The position numbers were made by a program, and so were the translations under genes. From Bin5 sp965221145 (GTDB taxonomy: Bacteria; Chloroflexota; Anaerolineae; Caldilineales; Caldilineaceae): a stretch of DNA of 64,000 bases. The notes under the pieces are model-generated. The model ran no database searches. It was not told where the DNA came from and was given only the letters and a program-made list of their open reading frames with translations. Location: NCBI GenBank assembly GCA_965221145.1, contig OZ244877.1:2356001-2420000 (forward strand), read 5' to 3'. The first letter of the stretch is position 1, and the number at the start of each line of letters is the position of its first letter. Positions 8,366 through 16,817 of this stretch are shown one piece after another.

Positions 8366-8374
8366 TGGTATAAT
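8366..8374 (+). promoter_or_regulatory. Extended -10 promoter for the AAA ATPase gene
   Basis: TGGTATAAT is a perfect TATAAT preceded by TGn, 32 bp upstream of the ATG at 8407. No good -35 is seen at 17 bp, as often happens with extended -10 promoters. GGTGGGA in front of the ATG is the likely ribosome-binding site. Confidence 0.55.
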
Positions 8375-8406
8375 GGAAACTGCCGATCAGTGGGGTGGGA
8401 ATTGCC

Positions 8407-9879
8407 ATGATTACCCGTATCGAACTTGACGGCTTCAAGACGTTCCAGGACTTTTCGCTGGACCTGTCCCCCTTGCAGGTCATCGTCGGCGCAAATGGCG
8501 TGGGCAAGAGCAATCTGTTCGATGCGCTGCAACTGCTTGGGCGGCTGGCCGAGTCGGATCTGCGGACGGCCTTTCAAGGGTTGCGGGGCGAGGCGAGTGA
8601 ACTCTTTACGATGCGGCCAAATGGCGGTACGGCGGACCGGATGCGTATTGCGGTCGAGATGCTGGTCAATCGCCACGTGCAGGACGAATGGGGCGCGCGC
8701 CAGGAGTTGACATACCCCCGTATGCGTTACGAAGTGAAAATCGTCCGTCGTAGAGATGGCCTGGGTCTTGACCGCCTTGCCGTAGAGCATGAACTGTTGG
8801 CGCCGATCCCGCGTCACAATGACAGGTGGACGAAATCCTACGGTCTGAAGACGGGAGATTCCCGGATTCCGGCGATGACCGGTGGGCGCGCGTCTCCCTT
8901 CATTTCCACGCAGGAGGAAGGTGGCAGGGCGACTCTAGTGTTGCATCAGGACGGCTATAGCGCAGGACGTGCTGTTGTCGCCCAAGATGTGGAGCGGTCT
9001 CTGCTGAGCGGGATTCGGAACACTGGGTTTCCTCATGCGCTTGCCGTGGCCAAAGAGATGCGAGGGTGGCGCTTTCTGCAACTCGATCCTGCCATCCTGC
9101 GCCAGCCCAGCCCCTTGACAGCGCCCACGACTATGGCCGCCGACGGGAGTCACTTGCCGAACGTGCTGGCGCGCATGAAGGGGACTGATTCGATGCTGTT
9201 GGCAGACGTTTCCCTGGACTTGGTCAACCGGGTTCCTGGCATTTTGCAGGTAGAGGTTGAAGAGGATCGGCTGCGAGAACGCAGTATCGTCTGGGTGAAG
9301 AGTGCGGATGGGCGACGCTTCCCCTCTCGCGTTCTATCAGACGGCACGCTCCGTATGTTGGCCCTGGTCACGCTGAGGCACGATCCCGAGCACGAGGGGC
9401 TTCTCTGCCTGGAGGAGCCGGAGACCAGCGTTCATCCCTCGCGCCTGAAAGGCCTGACCCAATTATTGCAAGATATGGCGACCGATTTTTCGGACCCGGA
9501 CGAAGTGGGGCAGCCACTGCGGCAGGTGCTATGCAACACCCATTCGCCCGTCTTCATCAGTCAACCGGATGTACTGTCGCATGTTCTTTTCGCTCATATG
9601 GCAACACGAGTTGTTCCCGATAGCGGCGTTGAACCGCAGCGTGTGACGCGCATCGTTCCGGTCGTGCCGGACCCGGTGCAGCCGCCTCTCCCGATTCCTG
9701 AAGAGGTGCGAAGCTATACGCTTAGCCAGGTGCAGGACTATCTGGAGAGCGCCGATTTGGGCGAGGCCAGACGTCAATTGGGCGCGCATCTGGCGCGTGC
9801 TAATGGTCAGCGGGCCGCCGAGAATAGGAGCGACGCCCCCGCCGGCAACCAGAGGCGGCGAGAACAGGCGCAAGGGTGA
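8407..9879 (+). CDS. AAA family ATPase (RecF/SMC/OLD-type ABC ATPase)
   Basis: The protein has 490 residues from ATG 8407; an in-frame start 12 nt earlier would sit in the ribosome-binding site. Walker A is GANGVGKS (28-35). Walker B plus the catalytic Glu is LCLEEPETSVHP about two-thirds along, followed by the D-loop-like region and CNTHSPVF, the H-loop region of ABC/OLD-type ATPases. There is no TOPRIM domain, so it is not a full OLD nuclease. It stands alone on its strand between a HEPN gene and a metabolic cluster. Stand-alone ATPases of this group often belong to defence modules, but no effector is visible here. Confidence 0.75.
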   Translation: MITRIELDGFKTFQDFSLDLSPLQVIVGANGVGKSNLFDALQLLGRLAESDLRTAFQGLRGEASELFTMRPNGGTADRMRIAVEMLVNRHVQDEWGARQELTYPRMRYEVKIVRRRDGLGLDRLAVEHELLAPIPRHNDRWTKSYGLKTGDSRIPAMTGGRASPFISTQEEGGRATLVLHQDGYSAGRAVVAQDVERSLLSGIRNTGFPHALAVAKEMRGWRFLQLDPAILRQPSPLTAPTTMAADGSHLPNVLARMKGTDSMLLADVSLDLVNRVPGILQVEVEEDRLRERSIVWVKSADGRRFPSRVLSDGTLRMLALVTLRHDPEHEGLLCLEEPETSVHPSRLKGLTQLLQDMATDFSDPDEVGQPLRQVLCNTHSPVFISQPDVLSHVLFAHMATRVVPDSGVEPQRVTRIVPVVPDPVQPPLPIPEEVRSYTLSQVQDYLESADLGEARRQLGAHLARANGQRAAENRSDAPAGNQRRREQAQG

Positions 9880-9935
9880 ATTTGTCAAATTATTTTTCGC
9901 TCAGGTATCGCAAAGTGAAGTAAAATAGGAGAATC

Positions 9936-10991
9936 ATGCCTAATATCCTCCCCAGCAATTTGCGCGAAATCGGGTATCAACTTTTTGAAGCGTCGGGCTG
10001 CACAGAGGAAGACGCCCGCGCCGTGGTCGACCATCTGGTTGAATCGAATCTGTTCGGTCACGACTCGCACGGCGCGATCCGTTACTATGATTATACGCGG
10101 GCGATACGCGAGGGGCGCTTCCAGCCGCAGGCCACGCCCGAAGTGATGCACGACAAGCCGAGTACAGCGGTTGTGGACGCGGGCGGCGCGCTAGGTCAGG
10201 TGGGCGCAACCTTTGCCATGAATCTGGCCATCGAAAAGGCCCGCCAAAATGGTCTCGCCACTGTCACTTTGCGGAACACGAGCCACGTGGGACGAGCGGG
10301 CGCTTATCCGTTGATGGCGGCGCGGCAACAGAATATGATCGGACTGGCGTTCGTCAATGCCGGTCGCCTTGGTTATCAGATTGCGCCGTTTGGCGGGCTG
10401 GAGGGACGCCTCAGCACCAATCCGATCGCATTTTCCGCGCCACGCCCGGACACTGACCCGATTCTGGTGGACATGACGACCTCGGTGGTGGCCGAGGGCA
10501 AGGTGCGCGTCGCCATCAACCAGGGCAAGCATGTGCCGGAGGGCTGGCTGATCGATGCAAAGGGCAACCCGACAACCGATCCGAACGATTTCAAGGCGGA
10601 CCCCCCCGGCGCAATTCTTCCGATGGGCGGCGTCGTTGCGCATAAAGGCTATGCTTTGGGTCTTGTGGTAGAATTGTTGGGGGGCGCGCTCAGCGGTGAG
10701 GGCTGCGCGGCTGGTTCGCGCACGATGCACAGCAACGGCGTTCTCTTTACGGTATACAACATCGAGCATTTCACAGAGCTGTCTACCTACTATGAGGAGG
10801 TAGAGGCGCTGCTGAAGCACGTCAAATCCAGCCGGCTCGCGCCAGGGTTCAAAGAGATTTTGGCGCCGGGCGAGCCGGAGTTTCGCAGCGCGCTCCGCAA
10901 AGAGAACGACGGCATCGAAATTGACGAAACCACCTGGGCCGCCATCTGCCAGGAGGGTCGTACACTTGGACTTGATCCGAACAGTTGGTAG
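9936..10991 (+). CDS. Ldh-family (malate/lactate-like, YiaK/ComC) NAD(P)-dependent dehydrogenase
   Basis: The protein has 351 residues, with AGGAG 6 nt before ATG. Family marks are FGHDSHGAIRY (catalytic His), then NTSHVGRAGAYP and the substrate/cofactor region GRLSTNPIAFSAP, with MGGVVAHKGYALG near the C-terminus. These enzymes interconvert 2-hydroxy and 2-oxo acids (malate, sulfolactate, ureidoglycolate, 2,3-diketogulonate). The exact substrate cannot be read from sequence. It heads the plus-strand cluster of corrinoid methyl-transfer genes, 72 nt before the methyltransferase I gene. It may supply or consume an organic acid released during demethylation, which is inference. Confidence 0.8.
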   Translation: MPNILPSNLREIGYQLFEASGCTEEDARAVVDHLVESNLFGHDSHGAIRYYDYTRAIREGRFQPQATPEVMHDKPSTAVVDAGGALGQVGATFAMNLAIEKARQNGLATVTLRNTSHVGRAGAYPLMAARQQNMIGLAFVNAGRLGYQIAPFGGLEGRLSTNPIAFSAPRPDTDPILVDMTTSVVAEGKVRVAINQGKHVPEGWLIDAKGNPTTDPNDFKADPPGAILPMGGVVAHKGYALGLVVELLGGALSGEGCAAGSRTMHSNGVLFTVYNIEHFTELSTYYEEVEALLKHVKSSRLAPGFKEILAPGEPEFRSALRKENDGIEIDETTWAAICQEGRTLGLDPNSW

Positions 10992-11063
10992 TCATTGTGT
11001 AAGCACGCGGCCCGCTTGGAGCCGCACGATCCAACCTGTAACCAGGGTGAAAGGGAGCATGCA

Positions 11064-12092
11064 ATGGAACAGATGACTTCAAAACAGCGGTTCTTGGCCG
11101 GGTTGAACGGCGACCCGGTGGATAGGCCCCCGGCGGCCAGCATTGTGTCCGTCATCACCTATGAACTGATGGACATTACCGGCGCCCACTTTCCCCATGC
11201 CAACATCGAACCGGAGCCGATGGCGACGTTGGCCGCGGGCGCGCACGAGGTGATGGGATTCGACAGTGTGATGCCGATCTTCAGTATCGCGCAGGAAGCC
11301 GTAGCGCTCGGATGTCAGGTGGACTGGTCCGACACCGACATGATGCCCAACCCGACCGATTCGCCCTGGGCAGACCGCGACGCGGAGATCAAATTGCCCG
11401 ACGGCTTTCCCGACTCATTTCTGGAAGACAAGTACGTCAAATGCTCCATCGACGCCATACGCCTGCTCAAGCAGCATTTCGGTGACGAAGTGATGATTCT
11501 GGGCAAGGTGATGGGACCGTGGACGCTCTCCTACCACTGCTACAACACGCAGGAATTCCTCTTCGATACGATCATGGACCCCGATCGGGTGCGCAAGTCG
11601 CTGGAGACGCTGGCGCCTGTGCCGGTTCTCTACGCCGCGGCCCAGTTGGAGGCCGGCGCAGATGCCATCGTCTGGGCCGACCACGCCACCGGCGACCTGG
11701 TGCGCAACACGATGTATCGGGACTTCCTCCTGCCCCATCACCAGGAACTGTTGCCGCAGGTGGAGGCTCCCGTCATTCTGCATTGCTGCGGCCGGACGCT
11801 TGATAGGGCCGAATATTTCAACCAGGCCGGATTTGCCTGCTATCACTTCGAGTCGGCCAACGCGCCCGACTTGATGGTAGAGAAGACGGCCGGTAAGATG
11901 AAGTTGGCGGGCAACGTCAACAACCCGATTACTCTGTATGCCCGCGGCCCGGCGGAAGCGCGCGCCGAGGCGCAGGCTGCAATCGACGCCGGTGTGGACA
12001 TCATCGCGCCCGAATGCGCCGTCCCGCTCCAGGCCCCCGTTGCCAATCTGCAGGCGATCGTGGAAACCTGCAAAGACAATCCCACCCAATAG
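11064..12092 (+). CDS. Uroporphyrinogen decarboxylase-fold corrinoid methyltransferase (MtaA/CmuA-like)
   Basis: The protein has 342 residues from ATG 11064, with GGGAG 6-7 nt upstream; a TTG-led extension is not supported. The fold is the UroD barrel, but as in MtaA/MtbA/CmuA a putative zinc site is visible: His-Cys-Cys in VILHCCGRTL and Cys in IIAPECAVP. Such enzymes move methyl groups between a substrate or cofactor and a cobalamin protein. The next three genes encode the corrinoid protein, a methyl-THF methyltransferase and an activator. It is therefore the likely substrate-side methyltransferase I. The methyl donor (methoxy-aromatic, methylamine, betaine or similar) is unknown. Confidence 0.8.
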   Translation: MEQMTSKQRFLAGLNGDPVDRPPAASIVSVITYELMDITGAHFPHANIEPEPMATLAAGAHEVMGFDSVMPIFSIAQEAVALGCQVDWSDTDMMPNPTDSPWADRDAEIKLPDGFPDSFLEDKYVKCSIDAIRLLKQHFGDEVMILGKVMGPWTLSYHCYNTQEFLFDTIMDPDRVRKSLETLAPVPVLYAAAQLEAGADAIVWADHATGDLVRNTMYRDFLLPHHQELLPQVEAPVILHCCGRTLDRAEYFNQAGFACYHFESANAPDLMVEKTAGKMKLAGNVNNPITLYARGPAEARAEAQAAIDAGVDIIAPECAVPLQAPVANLQAIVETCKDNPTQ

Positions 12093-12104
12093 GAGCCGCC
12101 TACC

Positions 12105-12863
12105 ATGAGCCGCGAAGAAGAAATCAAGAAAGGGTTGTACGAGCACACTTTGGTGGGTGAGGCTGCGGAGGTGGTTGCGCTCACGGAGGAGGGCATCGAG
12201 CGGGGGATGGATCCGCTGGATATCCTCTTCGGCGCGCTCATTCCATCGCTACAGGAGGTCGGCCGCCTGTTTGAGATCGGCGAGTATTTCGTGCCGGAGA
12301 TGCTCGTGGCCGCGCGGGCGATGCAAGGGGCGATGGCGCTGTTGCGACCGCTGTTGGTCGACAAGGGCGCGAAACCGATCGGCAAGGTGGTGATGTTGAC
12401 GGTCAAGGGCGATGTCCACGACATTGGCAAGAATTTGTGCAACATCATGCTGGAAGGCGAAGGGTTCGAAATCATTGACCTGGGCGTCAATGTCAAGCCG
12501 GAAGAGGTGGTTGGGGCGGTTCGGGAACATCAGCCCCAGCTCTTGGGCTTCTCCGCTTTCCTGACAACAACGATGCCCTTCTTCAAATCGAATCTGGCGG
12601 CGCTGACGGAAGCCGGGCTGCGGGATTCGGTCAAGGTGATGGTGGGCGGCGCGCCGGTGACGCAGGAGTACGCCGACAGTGTTGGCGCCGACGGCTTTGC
12701 GACCGACGCCAGCGCGGCGGTCCGTCTGGCCAAGAAACTCATGGTCGACATGGGGTATGATGTCAGCATGGGGGGCGGAGGCGGCGAAGGCTCATCGGCT
12801 CTTGCGACCGCGGTCCAGGCTGTCGAGGAACTCATGGTCAAGGCCGGCCACGGAGACGAGTAG
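12105..12863 (+). CDS. Corrinoid (cobalamin-binding) methyl-carrier protein
   Basis: The protein has 252 residues. The N-terminal helical cap (about 1-90, with GALIPSLQEVGRLFEIGEYF) and the Rossmann B12 domain match MtaC/MtbC/MttC and the MetH B12 module. The cobalt-ligand signature is DVHDIG (Asp103-x-His105-x-x-Gly108); later motifs are LLGFSAFLTTTM and VMVGGAPV. The C-terminal roughly 40 residues are Gly/Ala-rich and extend past the usual domain. It starts 12 nt after the methyltransferase I gene and ends 6 nt before the methyltransferase II gene, clearly one operon. It carries the methyl group between the two enzymes. Confidence 0.9.
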   Translation: MSREEEIKKGLYEHTLVGEAAEVVALTEEGIERGMDPLDILFGALIPSLQEVGRLFEIGEYFVPEMLVAARAMQGAMALLRPLLVDKGAKPIGKVVMLTVKGDVHDIGKNLCNIMLEGEGFEIIDLGVNVKPEEVVGAVREHQPQLLGFSAFLTTTMPFFKSNLAALTEAGLRDSVKVMVGGAPVTQEYADSVGADGFATDASAAVRLAKKLMVDMGYDVSMGGGGGEGSSALATAVQAVEELMVKAGHGDE

Positions 12864-12869
12864 CCCGCA

Positions 12870-13739
12870 ATGAACACTGTGATTTCGTCCCCGAACAAGA
12901 CAGTCGTTATCGGTCCTGAGCACCCCTTTGTAATCATTGGCGAACGCATCAACCCCACTGGCCGCAAAATCCTGACAAAGCAGATGATCGACCGCAACAT
13001 GAGCATGGTGTGTCGCGATGCCCGGCGGCAGGTTGACGCACAGGCGCATGTGCTGGACATCAACGCCGGCGTGCCTGTTGACGGTGTTGAGCCGGCGATC
13101 CTCAGTCAGGCAATCCGGGCCGTTCAAGAGATTGTAGACGTGCCGATTTCGATTGACTCGTCCGTGGTCGAGGCGCTGGAAGTGGGCCTCAGTGTCTATG
13201 ACGGCAAGGCGCTGGTCAATTCGGTCACGTATGAGGATGAGCGGCTGGAGACCGTGCTGCCGCTTGTAAAGAAGTATGGCGCGGCCGTCGTCGGTGTCGC
13301 CAACGACGATAGCGGCATCTCCAACGAACCGGAGGAGCGCCTGCGAATCGCCACGGCGATTGTCGAGCGCGCCGCCGATCATGGCATCCCGGCAGAGGAC
13401 GTGGTGATCGACCCGTTGGCCCTGACGGTCAGCGCGGATGACAATGCGGCCCTGATCACATTAGAGACGATCCGCCTGATCCGCGAGAATCTGGGCGTAA
13501 ACATGACCTGCGGCGCCAGCAACATCTCGTTTGGGCTGCCCTGGCGACCAACGGTCAACGCTGCATTCCTTACTATGGCCATCGCCGCAGGGCTGACTTC
13601 GGCGATCACCAATCCGCTTGAGGCCGAGATTCGGCACACGATTTATGCCGCCGACCTGCTCATGGGGCACGATGCCTATGCGGGCAATCTGATTCAGGCG
13701 TTCCGCTCGGAACGAGAACGAAAACAGGAATCGAGTTAG
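12870..13739 (+). CDS. Methyltetrahydrofolate:corrinoid methyltransferase (DHPS/AcsE-like fold)
   Basis: The protein has 289 residues. It has the pterin-binding TIM barrel of AcsE/MetH/MtvA: IIGERINPTGRK at the N-terminus, DINAGVP, the pterin contact region PISIDSSVVEALE, and GASNISFGLP near the C-terminus. It should transfer the methyl group from the corrinoid protein to tetrahydrofolate, or the reverse. Tight spacing to the corrinoid gene (6 nt) supports a functional pair. It is the methyltransferase II of the inferred demethylation system. Confidence 0.88.
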   Translation: MNTVISSPNKTVVIGPEHPFVIIGERINPTGRKILTKQMIDRNMSMVCRDARRQVDAQAHVLDINAGVPVDGVEPAILSQAIRAVQEIVDVPISIDSSVVEALEVGLSVYDGKALVNSVTYEDERLETVLPLVKKYGAAVVGVANDDSGISNEPEERLRIATAIVERAADHGIPAEDVVIDPLALTVSADDNAALITLETIRLIRENLGVNMTCGASNISFGLPWRPTVNAAFLTMAIAAGLTSAITNPLEAEIRHTIYAADLLMGHDAYAGNLIQAFRSERERKQESS

Positions 13740-13769
13740 CTCGCGTTACATTCCAATCAGAAGGCATCT

Positions 13770-15737
13770 GTGTTTGTCGCCATGACAACGACCGAATCGC
13801 CCGGCACGACCAAAGTCACTATCGAGTTTCGACCCCACGACAAAGTGACCCGGGTTCCCCCCGGCATGACGCTCTTCAATGCCGCAAATTGGATTGGCCT
13901 GCCGATCGACAGCACCTGCGGGGCCAAGGGAACCTGCGGCAAGTGCAAGGTGCGCATTCTGTGCGGCCACAACGGCGCGACCGCGGCCGACCGCAGAGTG
14001 TTCACCGAGGCCGAGTTGGCCGACGGCTGGCGGCTCTCCTGTCGCAGTGAAGCCCAATCGGACGTCGTCTGCGAGGTGCCGCGGCTGATGGGGAATCCCA
14101 AAGCCGCGCTGATGGGCTTCGACCGCCATGTGATCCTGAATGCCAATGTCCACAAAGTCCCCTTGACGTTGACGCCGCCTTCGCTGGAGGATCAGCGCAG
14201 CGACTTCAGCCGTATCCGCGATGCGCTTGCGCCGGAAGGGTATGAGGTCGAGGCATCGCTGAACGCGTTGCGCCAACTGCCGAGCCTGTTGCGCAAAAGC
14301 CAATGGCAGGTGACCGCTGTCGTAGTTGGGCACGAACTGGTGAGCGTCGAGGGGGGCGATACGAGCGGGCGCTCATTTGGCTTGGCCTTTGACATTGGCA
14401 CGACTACGGTGGTTGGCACGTTGCTCGATCTGAACAGCGGCGCGCCGGTCGCGGTCAGTTCCGCGCTCAACCGCCAGGCCGTTCATGGGGCAGACGTCAT
14501 CTCGCGCATCAGCTATACGATGCTCAACGAGGGCGGCCTGTCCCAGTTGAACGAGGCAATCGTCGACACTATGAACGGCCTGATCGCCCAACTGCTGCAG
14601 GAGGGTCAGGTCGCGCCCCACGAGGTGTATGAAGTCGTGACCGCTGGCAACGCCACCATGCAGCACCTGTTTTTGGGCGCTGACCCGGAGCCGATCGGTC
14701 TCGAACCGTTCATCCCCGTGGTCGAAGAGATGGTGCAGACGTCGGCGCAGGAAGTGGGGCTGGCCATCCTGCCGCAGGCCCAGGTACACTGTCTGCCCTA
14801 TTTGGGCGCATACGTGGGCGCCGATCTGGTGGCGGGACTATTGGCCACCGGGCTTGCTCAGAATGAAGGCGTGCGGCTGTTGGTCGACGTCGGCACCAAT
14901 GGCGAGATCATTCTGGGTTCGGCGGAGCGTACCGTCGCCACGGCTGCGCCGGCAGGACCGGCTTTCGAGGGTGCGCAGATCCAAGACGGCATGCGCGCCA
15001 GTGATGGCGCGATTGAGGCTGTCACCATTACCCGGGACGGGATATCGCTCCAGGTGATCGGAGATGTGCCGCCGATTGGCCTGTGCGGCTCCGGTCTGTT
15101 GGACGCCGTGGCGCAACTGCGGCTGTGCGGGCTGATGCTGCCATCGGGGCGGTTTGTCAAGGCGGACGAGGCGTTCGATCTGGTCGTCCCTGATTTGGCA
15201 AAGCGCATCATCACCGCCCGCGACGACGGCAGGCGGTCGTTTGTTCTGGCGTGGGGCGAGGAATCCGGCAGCGGCAAGCCGATTGTGCTGACCCAGCGGG
15301 ACGTGCGCGAACTTCAGTTTGCCAAAGGCTCGATCGCCGGCGGCATCGACGTCGTGATGCGGGAGTTGGGCATCGAGGCGGAGGAATTGGTCGAAATCTA
15401 TCTGGCCGGTTCCTTTGGCAGCTACATCAATCCCCAGAGCGCCCGCATCATTGGGTTGGTGCCGGCGGTACCGGTTGAGCGCATCAAGGCGGTTGGCAAC
15501 GCGGCCGGTGAAGGCGCGAAGATCGCGCTGCTTTCCTTCCGCGAGCGACAGGTTGCGCGCTCGCTGCCCCAGATCGTGGAGTACCATGAACTGTCGGGCC
15601 GCGGGGATTTCAACGATTCGTTCCTGGCCGTGCTTCAGTTCCCCGAACTGGACACGTTGGGGTTGGACAACGCCCTGGCGAACGGACAAGAGCCAAATCC
15701 GGGGTCAAGCGGACACGCCAACGTCCTATCGTCGTGA
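13770..15737 (+). CDS. Corrinoid-activating ferredoxin/ASKHA protein (RamA/DUF4445-like)
   Basis: The protein has 655 residues. GTG 13770 is preferred because AGAAGG lies 5 nt upstream; ATG 13782 is the alternative. The N-terminal 2Fe-2S domain has Cys50-x5-Cys56-x2-Cys59 and a fourth Cys at about 91. The rest is the ASKHA ATPase fold, with LAFDIGTTTVVG, then VDVGTNGEI and LAGSFGSYINP. Proteins of this family reduce inactive Co(II) corrinoids to Co(I) at the cost of ATP. It closes the operon and supplies the reactivation step the other three proteins need. Confidence 0.88.
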   Translation: MFVAMTTTESPGTTKVTIEFRPHDKVTRVPPGMTLFNAANWIGLPIDSTCGAKGTCGKCKVRILCGHNGATAADRRVFTEAELADGWRLSCRSEAQSDVVCEVPRLMGNPKAALMGFDRHVILNANVHKVPLTLTPPSLEDQRSDFSRIRDALAPEGYEVEASLNALRQLPSLLRKSQWQVTAVVVGHELVSVEGGDTSGRSFGLAFDIGTTTVVGTLLDLNSGAPVAVSSALNRQAVHGADVISRISYTMLNEGGLSQLNEAIVDTMNGLIAQLLQEGQVAPHEVYEVVTAGNATMQHLFLGADPEPIGLEPFIPVVEEMVQTSAQEVGLAILPQAQVHCLPYLGAYVGADLVAGLLATGLAQNEGVRLLVDVGTNGEIILGSAERTVATAAPAGPAFEGAQIQDGMRASDGAIEAVTITRDGISLQVIGDVPPIGLCGSGLLDAVAQLRLCGLMLPSGRFVKADEAFDLVVPDLAKRIITARDDGRRSFVLAWGEESGSGKPIVLTQRDVRELQFAKGSIAGGIDVVMRELGIEAEELVEIYLAGSFGSYINPQSARIIGLVPAVPVERIKAVGNAAGEGAKIALLSFRERQVARSLPQIVEYHELSGRGDFNDSFLAVLQFPELDTLGLDNALANGQEPNPGSSGHANVLSS

Positions 15738-15770
15738 GAAGTCCGGTTCCCACTCTTCCCAACTCTACCT

Positions 15771-16757
15771 CTACAAGCGACAATTATCCTGCTCCAGGAC
15801 AGCCTTGTTTATGAGCGTCTTGGGAACGCCACCTTGCAAGACAGTTACCACGTTTTGTGCGGCCTTGCGGGCCAACTCAGCTGTGGCGGCCACCGAGTAG
15901 AAGGCTGCGTGCGGCGTGACGATTACGTTTTCCAGGGCCAACAAGGGATTGTCCGCTGACGGCGGCTCCGGCTCGGTCACATCGAGCGCGGCGCCGCCAA
16001 TTTGCCCATCTTGCAGCGCCTGGATGAGGGCGCTCTCGTCGATGACGCCGCCGCGGCTCGTGTTGATCAGCAGCGCGGAGGGCTTCATCTGCGCCAATGC
16101 AGCGGCGTCGATCAGGTGGGCGGTCTCGTCCGAAAGCGGGCAGTGGATCGACACGTAGTCGGAGGCGGCCAGCAGGACGCTGAGGTCATTGGTGACTTCG
16201 ACACCTGCGGGCGCGTCTTCGGCTCGTAAGCGCGGCGTGAATGCTATGACACGCAGCCCGAATCCCAGCGCCTTGGCCACGAGCGCGCGGGCGATGTTGC
16301 CAAAGCCGATCAGTCCCAGCGTCTGTCCGCGCACGCGTGGGATCGGGCGCGGCGTGTCCCGCGTCCAGCCGCTGCGGTCGGGCGTGCGCGCAAGCGGGAA
16401 CAGTTGGCGGGCCGTCGTCAACAGCAGCGCCATCACGTGATCCGACACCTCTTCCAGGCAGAAGTCGGGCACGTTTGTCACCAACATGCCCAGTTCGGTG
16501 GCGCTGTCGATGGGGATGTTGTCCAGCCCGATGCCGTAACGGCTGACGACGCGGCAGTTAGGCGCGATGTCAAGCGCCTCGGCGGGCACATCCTTCCAGC
16601 AGGTGAGGATCGCATCCGCTTGCGGCGCGAGCGCGATGATCTCTTCCGGCGTGCCGCCTCCGGCCAGCATAATCTCGCCATCGACTGCGGCCAGCACCTC
16701 CCTCTCGATATCGAGATCCGGCCACGCAATATCGGTTATCAGAATACGATTGGTCAT
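15771..16757 (-). CDS. D-isomer-specific 2-hydroxyacid dehydrogenase
   Basis: The protein has 328 residues. The NAD-binding motif is GLIGFGNIARALVAKALG. The catalytic trio is visible: Arg in NTSRGGVIDE, Glu in DVTEPEPP, and His in VTPHAAFYS. It resembles the C-terminal-binding-protein/phosphoglycerate dehydrogenase branch (SRYGIGLDNIPID). It should reduce 2-oxo acids or oxidise D-2-hydroxy acids with NAD(P). It is convergent with the corrinoid operon (33 nt apart) and lies downstream of the GMC genes on the same strand, so it probably belongs to that catabolic block. Confidence 0.88.
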   Translation of the reverse strand: MTNRILITDIAWPDLDIEREVLAAVDGEIMLAGGGTPEEIIALAPQADAILTCWKDVPAEALDIAPNCRVVSRYGIGLDNIPIDSATELGMLVTNVPDFCLEEVSDHVMALLLTTARQLFPLARTPDRSGWTRDTPRPIPRVRGQTLGLIGFGNIARALVAKALGFGLRVIAFTPRLRAEDAPAGVEVTNDLSVLLAASDYVSIHCPLSDETAHLIDAAALAQMKPSALLINTSRGGVIDESALIQALQDGQIGGAALDVTEPEPPSADNPLLALENVIVTPHAAFYSVAATAELARKAAQNVVTVLQGGVPKTLINKAVLEQDNCRL

Positions 16758-16817
16758 TTCTGCGACTCCATTCGTTTGGACAAGCTCATCTTAGTTGGCC
16801 CGTTAGGACGGGTCGCT

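Larger units (their letters stand above)
7968..8406. other. 439-bp divergent intergenic region
   Basis: This separates the minus-strand HEPN gene from the plus-strand AAA gene and should contain both promoters. Only the small hairpin at 8240-8257 and the extended -10 at 8366-8374 stand out. No small ORF with a convincing ribosome-binding site and no RNA gene was recognised. Confidence 0.5.

Noticed and set aside
10992..11063. Cobalamin riboswitch upstream of the corrinoid operon
   Set aside because: The gap is only 72 nt and neither it nor the 56 nt before the Ldh gene contains a recognisable B12 box or multi-helix fold.
15738..15770. Bidirectional terminator between convergent genes
   Set aside because: No inverted repeat or T-run is visible in the 33 nt.
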